Source: Isoetes taiwanensis (lineage: Eukaryota > Streptophyta > Lycopodiopsida > Isoetales > Isoetaceae). From it: a stretch of DNA of 64,000 bases. Positions 45,755-58,320 of the stretch are shown here, in pieces. Where the stretch lies: positions 1,948,611 through 2,012,610 of the forward strand of contig JAJEKV010000098.1 in NCBI GenBank assembly GCA_021234155.1, written 5' to 3'. Made by a program: the position numbers and the translations under genes. Under the pieces are notes generated by a model. It was not told the DNA's origin, ran no database searches, and was given only the letters and a program-made list of their open reading frames with translations. The first letter of the stretch is position 1; each line of letters begins with the position of its first letter.

Positions 45755-46165
45755 TATAATAGAAGTAAGTTAACTTAGAATGGAATCCCTCGAACATAGA
45801 GAAACGCCATAGAAAGCAAGGAAGGGATAAGGATGCTATAGTAGCATCCAGCAGCATCCTGTGCCACAAGATTGAAGGCCACAAAAAGGTTTGGCTACAT
45901 TCTGCCTGCGCCTTTCCATAGCTGGGAACCGAGATGCCAATGCCATAGTCCGCCACCTGCAAGGACAATGAAAGAACAGGCTATGGGATTCGAACCCCCT
46001 ACACAATGCGCAGCTCCAAGTAGCATGGCCGCCCTTAAAGCCATGGGGCTATTCCCATGCATAGCAGATGCAAGCACATAATGATTTTCCCTTAGTTTTC
46101 CAAGTCTTTCTTCCACAAGACAATCAAAACACCATTTTCGCATACCTTTAATCAAATAGGCTTTG
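45755..46165. other. Intergenic with a tRNA-like fragment
   Basis: Minus strand 46052-45978 contains GGCTTTAAGGGCGGCC and GGGGGTTCGAATCCCATA, resembling D- and T-arms of a tRNA or SINE head; the rest does not fold as a tRNA. No gene seen. Confidence 0.3.
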
Positions 46166-47165
46166 TGTTGCAGTTTTTTTTTATGATCGCCTTAGAAATG
46201 CCACCGGATGGCCTAGAAACGTTCCAAACGCTAGTTGCTGCCTAGGGGCAGTGTTGAGGAATATTATGGCATCTATCTCTCGTACATTAAGTGGACATTT
46301 AAGTTAAATGTTAATGGAACATCTATTATTTAGAAAAAACACTGATTTGAGGGGTCCACATGGCGGAACCCCATTGTAGTTGGGGTGCTCAAGGGAAAAT
46401 CCCCTTTCTCCTTCGCGAGACAGTCTGGGACTGTCGGATTTGATCCGATAGGCCGGATCTATTGATAGGAGGCTATTTGGAGCCATGGGAAAAGGCTGGG
46501 CTTCGATTTTCCTAATCTTAGCCATAGCAGCAGTATATAAAGGAAAGAAGGACGTTTTGGAAAGCACAGTTGTTCTTGGAGCCAAGCTTTTCGGGTTCCC
46601 TTGGAGATCAATTCCCCTCTCTTATATCATATTGTGTGCTTTCCTTTTAGATTGATCAGGAATCAATCTAGTTGCTTTGGGGTTGCTTCATAGCTTGTTG
46701 ATAGCTTTTGGAGATTTTTCCCATTGATTGTGTGATTATTCTCTTGTTGAGCAATACTGCAGTAGCAGTAGTAGTTCTTGAGTTGAGAACTATTGAAGCT
46801 GGGCTTCAAGCTAATCCTGGGGGTTAGTTGCAGTTGTGTGTGGGGAGTTCTGGGAACCCAAGGTTGAGGGGAACTCTGGGAGTTCTAAGTAGCACCATCG
46901 ATCCTACTCCCATTACTAGTTGGACTAGTAGTTGTCTAGGCCAAGGGCAGTACCGGGTACTGCAAGCGCTTATAGGTTTTTGTACGCTTAACGTTTCTAA
47001 GTTGATAACTTAGAATATTACCCAAGTTGGTTGAGCTAATTATATTAAAAGGACATAGGGAGCCTTTTCGTGCAATACTTGGTATTGTACTCCTGCATAC
47101 TAGGTGTGCAGTTTTGGCAAGACCGGTGTTCTTGACCAGTAGCAACCTTAATCCGGGATTAGAGT
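46166..47165 (+). repeat. 5' LTR of element C (3' boundary approximate)
   Basis: The first 380 bp match 53728-54107. A TATA box lies at about 46534. The sequence beyond carries R/U5; no clear primer-binding site fixes the end. Confidence 0.55.
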
Positions 47166-47687
47166 GAGGCAACACTTCGAGAGTGTTGACAAACGGCAGT
47201 TTCGTCGTTGGGAGCCTGGGGCTCAAGTGGTGGGCCATGAGGGCTTTGCTTTATGTGGGGATCGAACAAGAGAGACATTTAGTTTGTCTACAGTTCTTTT
47301 TGTTCAAAACAATGAGTCGACTGTGGGAGTCGAACTTGAAAGGTTCTAATGTATGTGTGTTGCACTGGGTGCACTACGTGAAAACTAGGCAAGATTTTAG
47401 TCTAGGTCTAGATTGGTTACTTGGTGAATGGATGCAATCAAGTTAAGATTGTTTCATCAAGAAAATAATTGTTTGTGTTATTCTCAGTCAGGTAAAGCAT
47501 GTAAATCGAGTGTATAGGCGCTCTATTGATATACAAGTTGATGCTTTCCACAAGTGTCCACCAACAAGGAGCACTCAACTGATGACATGCAACAAGATCG
47601 ATCGAAAGAAGGTCCATACTGTCTCCCAAGACTCCAGCAAGCCTTTCAATAAAGGGGAGACATTAGAAAAAGGGCATAGCTGATAGA

Positions 47688-49320
47688 ATAGAATAGAATA
47701 GATTTTTTAGCGTCCACGGAGACCAATTGGCCTATGGGACCCAAACAAAAGAGAGCAGCAAGCGTATTACTGACAGGATTAAAAAACCCCCGCCCCGAAG
47801 GGTTTTCGAGGGAAAAACCTTAGCAGTAATAAGTATGCTGGCACGCTGTACAATTGTATAGGACAGTTCAATATCGTCCCGGAGGACACAACTGAGTCCG
47901 TGCATCCATAACCTCCTGAAGGTATGACCCCAACAAACCCACTGACGCCGTAGTCAATAACTGATGCAACGGCTGGCCAGGCACTAGTAATCGAGCATAT
48001 CGCTCTCGGATATGGGCAAACGCTGGGCAGATTCGGAGGGCATGACATTCATCCTCAATGGCGCCCTGGTGGCAACATTGGCAAAGCCTTTGCTCTCGTG
48101 CTTCCCGAGCCCAACGTCCTGTTTCAATGCAGAGGCGATGTGCACCCGTGCGAATGGAAGCTATAAGTCTGCACTTCTTCATGGGCAGCTGGGTGTACAA
48201 GTACTGGGTGTGGGCCTCTCGTGAGCCTAAGATTGACTTGATGCTAATAGTGTGCCAGCTTAACGTGCGTCAGAGCATCTGCATCACAGAGCTTGCGAAG
48301 GAAAATAGCATCTAGGTACAGCTTAAGTGCCTTGTGGTCTTTCTTTGTCCTTACATGTATGCACCTGTTTGCCTGTACACTCCAGCATGAGAACCACTGA
48401 GCTTGCTTGTCCTTCCAGCAAGATTTCAGGCGTTGGGGACCCATCGCCATGGCGAAAGCAAGGTTGGGCAAACGTGTATCATCCATAGCAACCACCTTCT
48501 GGAAGTAAATGATATGGCGTTCCAATGCAGTCCGTTGAAGGGGTAGAAAGCCTGTCTCCTGGAGTAGGATCTGGTATGGAACTGTGAACTTCACCCAAGG
48601 GCTCGTGCCAAGAAGGCCTTCTGCACCTACTCGAGGTCATTCCAGGTGTTGAGGGATATCACGAGACCTCACACTTCTGCCCCATACAAAAGGACCGGCT
48701 CGACCAAGGCCCGAAACAAGTGTGACTGGTGGCCCCAGGCATACAACTCTGCCTTGTGGCTGTTGTTCTGCATGGCATATAGTGCTTTCCAACCTGCTGT
48801 GACCTGCAACCTGGTGGCAGCATCCCAATGGGTGGTAGTTGAGAACTCGATCCCCAAGTACTTGTAGGTCGGAGCCACCTCTACATCTTGTCCCTGGTAA
48901 GTGAATGAGGGAAGCCCTGGCTGACGGGATGATGAAACTAGCAGCACCCTAGTTTTGGCCAAGTTAACTTCGCATGCGGTGAATCGGCAAAAGTGTCAAG
49001 AGCATCCGGTGGCGTTGCATGTCCTCTGGAGTATAGGCCAGGAGGTTGACATCGTCAGCATATATGAGTTGCCGGATTGTGTGATGCATGAGATGGGTGC
49101 CTGCACCTCCATGCTCAGAGAGCCAATCTTCCAGTTGGTCAATGTATAGGCCAAAGAGTGTGGGGGAGAGGGGGCAACCCTGACGCACTCCAATACTACT
49201 GATTACCGACTGTCCTGACGACGTGATACGGCCTGAGCATGCCTCGTATAGCCTATATACTGCATTCTGCAAGTCAATGAGGGTCCCCATTGCCTGCCCT
49301 ACCCCTTCCCAAAAAAAAAG
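47688..49320 (-). mobile_element. LINE (non-LTR retrotransposon), 5'-truncated, copy 1
   Basis: Minus-strand frames give RT motifs SIGVRQGCPLSPTLFGLYID and the active-site box YADDVNLLA (near 49060), then a thumb-like segment (YKYLGIEFS; LVEPVLLYGAEV), MAMGPQRLKSCWKDKQAQW, and a C-terminal zinc motif CQCCHQGAIEDECHALRIC (near 48090). Frameshifts at 48960 and 48600 and elsewhere break it. The 3' UTR holds a conserved stem-loop (47766-47830) and the element ends in tandem pentamers (TTCTA)n instead of poly(A). Only the 3' part of the RT ORF remains. Confidence 0.85.
47766..47830 (-). ncRNA. LINE 3' stem-loop module (UUCG type), copy 1
   Basis: In RNA sense the outer arms ATTACTG/CAGTAAT enclose CCC-UUCG-GGG (47802-47793), followed by GGCGGGGGTTTTTTAATCC. 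Shared with 54205-54269 and 61205-61274, and in a GAAA-loop variant with 59309-59369 and 60280-60344. Confidence 0.55.
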
Positions 49321-49329
49321 GGGATAAAA

Positions 49330-51125
49330 GAGACCCTAAGGAAGAAGATGTTTTAATGAAACCTTCCCAGAAGGAATACAATGTGCAAGTGACTGCTTCA
49401 CTAATAGCACTCCAGGTGAGTCAACCATATCCTTAAGAATCCAGGTGAATCCTTAAGAATCCTTAGAAATCAGAATCTTACTCCGCAGATGGAAGTCTGT
49501 CATACCCAAACCACGTGCAAATTTTGGCCTAGTGCATTTGGACCATGCCACCTTGACTATAGCATGCTCCTCATTCCCACCCCAAAAATAAAATTATGGA
49601 CAATGGTAACAACCACCTGACTGAGAAGCCAGAAGAGTAGAGGCCATATAGATGTGGGAATTACTTAAAACATGCTTAGCAACAGTTATTCGCGCTGGCA
49701 GAGAGAGATTAACAGTATTCCACCAAAACAAATGCTTTCGCAGCCCTTCTATAATAATATCCCAAGCATCGGAGTTAGAAATATGAATGCCCACAGGAAT
49801 ACCAAGAAATTTAGTAGCCTTCCCATGAGGAAGCACCTTCCAAGGAAAATCAGCAACACAAGGTGGCACAACACCATCAAGCGTCCATAATACACAACAC
49901 TTTGGCCAACCAACAAGAACTTCAGATGCTAAAGAGAATGTATTAAGAAGAAGCTTTGCATTCTGAAGATTGTCTACATCAGCAACAAGAAAGACAAACT
50001 TGTCATCAACATACTGATTACAGATTTCCTGTGAACCATCCTCCGTACTCAGACCCTGCGCTATCCCATCCTGCACGACCTTAGCAAATAGCTGTAAGAG
50101 GACCTCAGCTACTATTGTAAACAAAACTGGACCTAATGGGCATCCTTGGCGAACTCCCCACCCAACTGAAAATACAGTGGCGGCTCAGTTCATCCATTAA
50201 CTCTACAACGTTGGAGGTTCGGAAGAATCTTGAGTTGCGGCATGGTATGATTCTGGCCAATTAGCAACGTGGCAAATCTTTCAAACAAAATTCTTATTGT
50301 CTCGATGGGACAGACCTATTTGGCAAAAGGTTGCTAGTACTCTGCCATTGGTTGCTCCAAAGGCTATTGAAGGTTGCATGTGGATTTCCCACCAGAGTGT
50401 TCACGAGCATATGCTTGTGAACTCTATGTATAGGCTGCTTGTCAATGGTGATATCCTTATGCCATCCACCAAGTGGTCCCTTCAGCTCCCACCTCCTAGT
50501 TGGAGACGTATGTGGACTTGGGCTTGGGATAAACTACTTCATCATAAGGTGGCTATGCTTTGGTGGCAGATTCTTCACAGATGCCCTCGTGTGAATGTGT
50601 TTGTCCACAGATTCGATCCTCGAGTATCAGCATTCTGCCCACTCTGCAAGCAAAGGGACGAGACTATTGAGCATTGTTTCTTTTTTTGTGATCATCTCCA
50701 GCCTATTTGGTCTTTGACTGCTTTCTCTTTCTCATGTGATATTGACAAGTCAGCAAGTGTTCCTGGCTATTTATTTGGATACTTGGAATAAGTTGTGGAA
50801 GCAAGCATTTCATTTAGCATCAGGATGGTTGTTGTGGTCCATCTATAAGCGCAGGAGATTGTGTGTCTTTTAGGCTTACATATTCCTCCTGCAGTTGTCC
50901 TCCAGGACGCACAAGCTAGAATTGGCAAGGCCTACCATTGCTCTTCGCTTGCTCCTGCCAAGCGACAATTGATATTTGAGCTCCATTTGAATATGTTGTC
51001 TTATGCATAGGCTGGTGGCTCTACTCAGTGGATCATGATTATCCTCTGAGATTTTATTCCCACCTGTGCATTTGTATTTGGCTTTTAGCTTGGAGTTTTA
51101 ATAAAGTTTGCTCTTCCCAAAAAGA
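49330..51125. mobile_element. LINE with inverted 5' part (twin-priming type)
   Basis: Minus-strand 50200-49330 encodes an RT segment (GWGVRQGCPLGPVLFTIVAEV, then NQYVDDKFVFL, KATKFLGIPVGI, SLPARITVAKHVLSNSHIY). Plus-strand 50190-51125 encodes the zf-RVT domain that normally follows it (HHKVAMLWWQILHRCPRVNV, AFCPLCKQRDETIEHCFF) and a 3' end with aataaag. The two parts lie head to head, with the junction near 50190. This is the pattern produced when a LINE inserts with a 5' inversion. It belongs to a different LINE family from copy 1. Confidence 0.7.
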
Positions 51126-53727
51126 AGATAAGACAGCATGTTATTATGCTTTACAAATTGAAAAGATACATATTATTAGTCCATAGCGTTGATTTAAGCT
51201 GAGCTTAAAGTTGAACAAAGCGGATTGATAATGTGTCCAGGGCATTGGGGTTAGTATATTATAAACCACCAATTCCACTATTTATTGTGCAAAGATGTGC
51301 AAGGTATTGTGTAATACTATGTGGGCTTTTATTAAGCAATGGTTGAACCAAGATATTTTGGTTCAAAAGATTCAAGCAATGCTTGAATAGTTATGAGCAA
51401 CATGCTTATATTTCTTGAAACCATAGTGATGTCTCCATAATTGTCAAGGTCAAGAATTGAACGAGTTAGAGCTCAATGGAAAGCTATTGGCGTGGTCAAA
51501 AGCTGTTGTTAGCATTGCTGCTTCAAGGGTTGGGACTTGAATTAAGGATTGCTAATAAAACTGATGTTATGAGTGAGCTTGAAGTATTATTAGATTTGCT
51601 AAGGTCAAAAGGTTACCTAAGTAATCTCAACCTAAGTGTAGCTAGGTCAGATTATGTGACCATGGGTTGAGAACTTATGAATAGAAGTTCATGAGTCGAG
51701 GTGTTGGATATTATCTAGAAGATAATATGCTTATGACCATAGCAATCTCTATAAGCATAGAGTTTCTTGAATTGTGATATAGAACAATTCTTATTTGAAG
51801 GATTATTAATGCATTGGAGAAGGTTGACTAAAGGGCAAGGTGACCATGTCTGGGACTGGTGCAATCTTCTTTTGTATAAAAGTGGTTTTGCCGAGTGGCT
51901 AAACTTCATTTTCATATGCAATGCATCACAAAATCACAAAATCCTATACTAGGTATAGGAAGCTATGGGTCAAGTTTGCCAAGTTGTTACTTGGAGTTTA
52001 GCGTGCAATGTGTCAGGCTATGAAAGCCAAGGATAGTTGCATACTAAGATTGGCACAAGCTTACTTACATGGAACCATTATCTAAGTGTGTGAGAGCATG
52101 AGTCACATTGCTCAAGACTACTAGGCAACGCACTTGGTTCTAGTAAGGTTTGACTAAGTACCCTAGGGTGGTACTAATGAAGTAGATATTGTTAATCTAA
52201 TGTGGTTAAAATATGCATGCAACATGATGGGACCATTGAAATGGTCTACGCGAAGGATCGTGAGATTTGGTAGTGGATAAATGTGTGAATCATAGATGTA
52301 CTCCGATCAACGCAGTCTTGGAAGATGTGTTGAGAGTAAAATTTATCCATGAGAAGTTAACTATGTGGAAGGATTAGCTACCCTATCCTCTTGTTTCGAA
52401 TTAACCTATGTAAATAATCTAAAACGATCTAGTATGCATGGATTGGAGTAGAATCCTATGATATGTACTACAGTACATGAGTGCCTCAAAAGGATTCTAC
52501 TTTGAATTGTTGCATGATGGAGAGGCAATTCTCACTTTCCCATAAGTAGAGTTGTGTGAATCTCCAAGTTAGAGTCAAACCTATGCAAGTTGAGGTCATC
52601 TTGAGGAAGATGATTGTGTCGACCTAAGAAATGATAATTTCTTAGTTATACGAACAATTTTCTTAATAATATGGTTAAGAAAATTGCCAATGTTTATTCC
52701 GCATTAGCATATGAGTTAGCTTTGTTTGGAAAACTAGATCTAGTACTGAATATTGTGAAAGCTAACTATACGATCTATACTATGGTGGATAATGAGGTTA
52801 ATTCCATGATATAATGTTGTTAAACTCCACTGTAACCCGAATTGATTTTGGATGCTCCAAATTGTTCGAAAGTTGTACAATAAGGATATTCTTAGAATAT
52901 CAACGGCTCATAGGGACATGAAAATTCCTAAGTGACCATTAGAAGAATAAGTAATTGTACAATATATTTTCTATATTGAATCCTTAGTTAGACCTTGAGG
53001 CCAAGGTTCTAAGAAGGGAAGGAAATAAAATATTACAGTTATATTCGGGCATGTCGCGCATGCTAGACCCTATGGGACGTCCATGGTTGTGGAGTAGTGT
53101 CGATCTTACCACTGGGTGGTTTGGGATATGATTGACATGAGTAGATGACTTGTATCTACTACGTGCGGGTAGTGAATTTTGAGATGGCAATAGTTCGTAT
53201 GCTTAAGTGACTATAAAATCAAGGTTAAGGAGTCCAAGAATGGACCTGAAACCATTAGGTTTCTATAGGTTGACATGGCAACCATGATTGGCTAGGTCAA
53301 TCTAAAGGTAAATATACCAAGAATGCAAGTATAACTTTTTCTTTTCTTGCAAAGGCAAGGGTTGTTGTTTTGGGGTTGCATCACTGGGAGTATGCCAAAC
53401 TGCTCCAAGCCATACTAGCTTGCCTAATCAGGGATTTGGCTTGGACTTGATTCTGGTTTCCCCAATAATATCTGTTGACGAGTAGTTCTTGATGCATTCT
53501 CGGCTAAGACAGATGATCTAAATTTGCTTCTTGTTGTTGTTGCAACTTTGTAGTGCAAGAAGGTTTAGCAAGTTGTATTTGCAAATGTGGAGCTCATGTC
53601 TTCTTCCAAGTGATGCACATTTATGAGCTAAGCATGGTGCTTCTTGGTATTGCTTTCGTCTAACGTCATTTTTCCTTTTAAGTCTCTTGACCTTGAGGAC
53701 AAGGTCCTATGAGGAGGGGAGGAAACT
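51126..53727. other. Internal DNA of element C
   Basis: Low coding potential with stops in all frames. Two related ccttgaggacaaggt/ccttgaggccaaggttct motifs (53697 and 52993) occur near purine-rich runs. The segment ends in the polypurine tract before the 3' LTR. Confidence 0.45.
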
Positions 53728-54107
53728 GTTACAGTATATTTTATGATCATCTTAGAAACGCCACCATGTGGCTAGAAACTTTCAAAAGGCTAGTTGCTGC
53801 CTAGGGGCAGTGTTGAGGGATATTTAAATGGCATTTCTCTCGTATATTAAGTGGGCATTTAAATTAAATGTTAGTGGAACATCTATTATTTAGAGGAACC
53901 ATTGATTTGAGGGGTCCGCGTGGCAGAATCCCATTACTTGGGGTGATCCAAAAGGGAACATCTCCTTTCTCCTTCGCGAGATAGTCCGGGATTGCTGGAT
54001 TTGATCCGGTCAGCCGGATCTATTGATAGGAGGCTATTTGGAGCCAGGGGAAAAGCCTGGGGCTTCAATTTTCCTAATCTTAGCCATAGCAGCAGCACTA
54101 TATAAAG
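53728..54107 (+). repeat. 3' LTR of element C, truncated
   Basis: Starts TGTTACAG next to the polypurine tract and stops within the TATA region where the pentamer tail of a minus-strand LINE begins. Confidence 0.75.
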
Positions 54108-54943
54108 AATAGAATAGAATAGAATATAATATAATAGAATTGTTTTTATCGTCCACGGAGACCAATCAGCCTATGGGACCCAATACAAAAAGCGCAGCAG
54201 TCACATTACTGCCCGGATTAAAAAACCCCCGCCACGAAGGGTTTTCGAGGGAAAAAACGTGGCAGCAATAAGACTACGGACAACGATTAAATGGTTGACT
54301 GGGGGCATATCTGAGCCCTCAAGTCCAATACTTCCTGAATGTATGATCCGAGTGAGCGCACCGAAGTCATGCCCAGTATCATGTGTAGCGGCTCATCAGA
54401 TCTAAGCAACTGAGCATAGCGTGTCCCAATCTGATCATATGTCGGGTAGCTCTGGAAAGTGTGAAACTAATCCTCAACAGCTTCCGTCTGGAAGCACTGA
54501 CAAACTCTATCCTGACGTGGCTCCCCAATCCATTGACCTGTCTCAATCCGGAGATGGTGGGCACCTGTGCGAATGGAGGCAATATGCCTCGCACTTTTTC
54601 ATGGGCGATGTGAACGTGGAGGTAGCGCCAGGGGCCTCGCTCTAATGTGGGATTTATGTGCTGCTTGTAATGTGTTGTTTTGACTTGCTCCAGAGCCCTG
54701 GAATCCCAAAGCTTACTGGAGAAACAAGCATCAAGGTAACATCTCAGGCTGTCGCGATCTGCCTCTGTTTCGACCTGGATGCACATGTGCTTCTGGACAT
54801 TCCATCTAGTTAGCCACTGCACTCTTTTATCCTTCCAACAATTCTTGAGTCGTTGTGGTCCCATTGCCACTGCATAAGCCAAGTGTGGTAGACGATCATC
54901 ATCCATATTTACCACCTTCTGGAAATAGACGATGTGTCTATCA
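54108..54943 (-). mobile_element. LINE, 5'-truncated, copy 2
   Basis: Same family as 47688-49320: the minus strand reads FQKVVNMDDDRLPHLAYAVA, MGPQRLKNCWKDKRVQW and EQVKTTHY, matching the C-terminal region of copy 1, then the 3' stem-loop (54205-54269) and a (TTCTA/TTATA)n pentamer tail. It lies in the 3' LTR of element C and ends where a copia LTR begins. Confidence 0.8.
54205..54269 (-). ncRNA. LINE 3' stem-loop module (UUCG type), copy 2
   Basis: Outer arms in RNA sense are ATTGCTGCC/GGCAGTAAT, one G-U pair replacing G-C or A-U; the inner hairpin reads CCCUUCGUGG. Confidence 0.5.
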
Positions 54944-55676
54944 TGTTAGATATTGGTCATGTAAATCTTATATACAGTTGGAGCAAGTCAGACAGAATAG
55001 ATCTATATGCACTGAGAGAGAATCTGAAGCTTGAGATTAAAGTGGGAATACAATGATGTTGTTAATAGTTGCAACAAATGGTTATAACTATGGTTCAATG
55101 GTTCAAATTGTTTAATGGATCGAATTTTTAAGCCAATGGTTAAAAAGCCTATATCAATGACGATGCATGTGGGATATATCAACACCAAAGCTGTTTTTGA
55201 CGAAGATGTCTGTGGGATAAATCAACAGGAAAGGATTCTCAAGTTAGAATGTTTATCCGGCCGAAACCGACTGAGAATCAATAATAAATACCTGAAACAG
55301 AGGCTTAGAAGCGTAGACTGCATACGGCATTGATCTAATGCCTGGAAGATAGTTTATTTGCCAAATAAGACCATTGCTATAGTGTTTGGATTGATCCCGT
55401 AGCTACAGTGCTTTCCGGCATTAATGACTAAGATTTTGTTTCATGGTTAAGTTAATTTAAGTTTATACTTGATTAAATCAAGGGATAAGAGACCATATTG
55501 TGGCTTGTGTGTATGAATTTGTTTGACAAATTCATTCTTAAATCAAGTTTATGCTTAAGTATAGAGTCAACTTCTATTGTATTTGACTTGATCTTGATTG
55601 ATTTGCAGTCCCTTAGCATTTTATAAGGTTGCAAAATAGTTGTGAAGGTAGAGATCTAGTAGGCAAAATTATAACA
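54944..55676 (+). repeat. 5' LTR of the copia element
   Basis: Begins TGTTAGATATTGG and ends ATAACA directly before the primer-binding site. Only one copy is present. Confidence 0.6.
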
Positions 55677-55690
55677 TTGGTATCAAAGCC
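55677..55690 (+). promoter_or_regulatory. Primer-binding site of the copia element
   Basis: TTGGTATCAAAGCC, one base from the usual initiator-Met tRNA primer site TGGTATCAGAGC. Confidence 0.75.
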
Positions 55691-55708
55691 AGGTTGGCTT
55701 AAGTCATA

Positions 55709-56800
55709 ATGTCTACTAAATTTGCAGCCAATTTGTTAAATCAAATTGAAGTATTTAAGGGGGACCCTGGATTCCAAGTTTGGAAGGAGTCTATTAAGTC
55801 TGTCCTGGAATTTGAACACTTGTGGCATCTTATAGATGGTGGTCAAGTTGGAGTCACTGCTTCAGCCAGTTCTGGTCGTACAAGTCCAGGTGCCAGCTCA
55901 AGTAATCCAGGAGGAGGGAGTGGAGCTCCAGGAGGGTCTGGAGTATCTTCAGCTCCTACTGTTGCTGTAACAGATGATATATGGAAGCACAACAGATAAT
56001 TCTAAGCAAAGTAGGAACTGCTCTTAAGCTAAGGTTAAGAGGGTTGAAGCCCTGAGATGTGGCAGTACCTTATAAGTCAGTATGAGGTAAAAAGTTCATC
56101 TCAAATAGATTTGTTGGAAAAACAACTAAGAAAGCTAAAGTTATTTGAAAAAGATGATCTAACAGATTTTTTGGAGAATTTTGATTCAATTGTGGCAGAT
56201 CTTGAAGGAGCTGGAAATGTTTTAAGTGAACAATATCAAATATTGGCACTATCTAGGGCTGTTTCTCACAACTCTCAGCTTGCAACATTAGTGATAAATA
56301 TAGCCACTTCAAAAGAACATGCTTTGAGGATGATTCGAACTGAATTTGAGCAGTCAAAAGGTATGCAGGGTGATGATCAATATCCATAAGTGTTGTTTGC
56401 AAGAAAACAGAAAAGAGGAGGCGGTTCCAGCTTTGCAAAAGAGAGATCGGGGCCCTGCTATACTTGTAATTAGTATGGACATTTGAAAAATGAGTGTCCA
56501 AGTGGAGGTAAGCAATTTAAGTGCTTTAATTGTGATGGTAAAGGTCATATATCTGCAAATTGTCCAAGTGGTATTAGAGGAAGAGGCAGAGGTCGAGGAA
56601 GAACAAAAATGGATTCTAAAAAAGGAAGGGGACGGTTTAAAGAAAGTACTAGCCTGAATGTTATGGAAGAAGCAATTGAAGAAAACTCTGATGACATTGA
56701 GGTAAAAGATGTGTTAAATGTTTATGAGTATCTTACCAAAAATAATAACAAGTTTCTCATTATAGACTCGGGGGAGAAAAGTCAAGAGTGCATGATATCA
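55709..56800 (+). pseudogene. Copia gag and protease start
   Basis: Gag pieces: NQIEVFKGDPGFQVWKESI with a Gly/Ser-rich insertion, then DMWQYLISQYEVKSSSQID...LKLFEKDDLTDFLENFDSIV. Two zinc knuckles follow: CYTCN-stop-YGHLKNEC (stop codon within) and CFNCDGKGHISANC, then an RGRGRGRG stretch. The protease active site appears as FLIIDSGEK at about 56752. At least three frame interruptions. Confidence 0.8.
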
Positions 56801-56915
56801 AGATTTTAAAAGAATGTAAAAGGAGAATGGCCAAGTTCAAATTTTGGAGATGGTGGGGTGCGTAAAAATTAGAGATTCCGGAATATTATAATTATTTGAT
56901 TTAAATGGAAAAAGT

Positions 56916-58124
56916 GTGATGCTTAAAGAAGTGTTATGTGTGCCAACACTTGTGAAGAACTTAATTTCAGTGTGCCAACTTGTGGATCTTGGCTATAAGG
57001 TGCTTGAATGCAAAATATTTCTTAATAATATTTTGAAATTCGTTGGAAAAAGAGTAGAAAATTTGTTTGGTTTTGACAAGGATCACACATTGTCTATCAA
57101 TCTTGTTGAATGTGCATCAAAGACAACTTGGCACAATAGGTTATGTCACACACATTCATCAAATATTGATTTGCTCATTAAAAACAAGCTTATAACAGCA
57201 AAAATGGATGGAGAAAAAAGGTTGTGTGCAGGTTGTCAGCTTGGTAAGCAATCAAGACTTGCATTTAAAATAAATGCCAAAAGAGCTAAAAGGGTGTTGG
57301 ATCTAATACACACAGATCTGTGTGGGCCTATTAATATCACAGGAATAGAAAGGCATAGGTATTTTATGACATTCATAGATGACTTTAGCAGAAGAACAAG
57401 ATGTTATCTGTTGAAGACAAAAGATCAAGCTTTTGAAGCTTTGAAACTGTTTGTGGCTGAAGTTGAACTAGAGACAGAAAGGAAAGTTAAATGCATAAGA
57501 TCAGACAGAGGAGGGGAGTACTTGTCAAAAGAATTCAAGTGGTTTTGTGCTAACCGTGGTATTAAAAGACAGTTAACTTGCAGGTATTCTCCTCAGCAAA
57601 ATGGAGTAGCTGAAAGAAAAAACAGGACCTTGCTAAATGTTGTTCGATCCATGCTAAAATACTCAGGCCTGCCAAATTTTTTATGGAGTGAAGCCTTGAA
57701 GGCAAAGAAATATGTTCAAAACATATTGCCATCTGTAAGTACAAAAGGTACAATTCCTGAGATGTTGTGGTCAGGGAAAACTCCTGCCTATGAGCATTTA
57801 AGGTCATTTGGTTGTTTGGGTTTTGTTCACATTCCTGAAGAAATTAGAAAAAAACTTGATGACCGAGCATATATTGCATATATGGTAGGTTATGATTTGC
57901 ATTCAAAAGCGTACAGGTTATATGATCCTACTCATAGAAAAATCTTGGTCAGTAGAGATGTAGTGTTCAATGAAAACAAGTTTTATCGAGCTATTCCTAA
58001 TGTTAATGATAATATCTTAAAGGCAGATCAAGCTAACTCTGAGGTGAAAGAAACAGTTGAGTATACCGCCTTTCGACCGAATCCAAAATGCGTGATACAA
58101 GTGATGCTATTGATGCGGATGTGA
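56916..58124 (+). pseudogene. Copia integrase (long open frame)
   Basis: Order: GAG-pre-integrase part (LCVPTLVKNLISVCQL), zinc-binding WHNRLCHTHSSN...CAGCQLGKQSR, catalytic residues in HTDLCGPI (first Asp), IRSDRGGEYLS (second Asp) and NGVAERKNRT (Glu), and the C-terminal segment LYDPTHRKILVSRDVVF. It lacks its upstream protease link because of frameshifts between 56809 and 56916. Confidence 0.85.
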
Positions 58125-58320
58125 TGAAGATGGAGATGAAGATAAAATTGAAGCACAAGACTCAAAAAGTCTTTCAGAGTTTGAACCTGCAATTGAGCCT
58201 ATATTACCTGAACCTGAGACAGCAGAGCCTATATTGACTGAACCTGTAGGAAAGCCAAAGAGAAAAGTCAGAAGAACTCGAGGCTCGTAGTCGATGAAAG
58301 CAAGCTCAAGTTAGAATTGC

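Larger units (their letters stand above)
46166..54107 (+). mobile_element. Element C: non-coding LTR retrotransposon with LINE insertions
   Basis: The 5' LTR begins TGTTGCAG at 46166 and the 3' LTR begins TGTTACAG at 53728, directly after a polypurine tract (gaggaggggaggaaa); this sets plus orientation. The two LTRs align for ~380 bp up to the TATA box (tatataaag), where a LINE tail truncates the 3' copy. Internal DNA (47170-47687 and 51126-53727) has no recognisable gag or pol, so this is a LARD-like or very degraded element. The end of the 5' LTR is not certain. Confidence 0.65.

Noticed and set aside
45978-46052. Functional tRNA gene on the minus strand
   Set aside because: The T-arm is good but acceptor and anticodon arms do not fold; treated as a tRNA-like fragment.
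55003-55333. Open frames within the copia 5' LTR
   Set aside because: Lie inside an LTR; no motif; chance frames.
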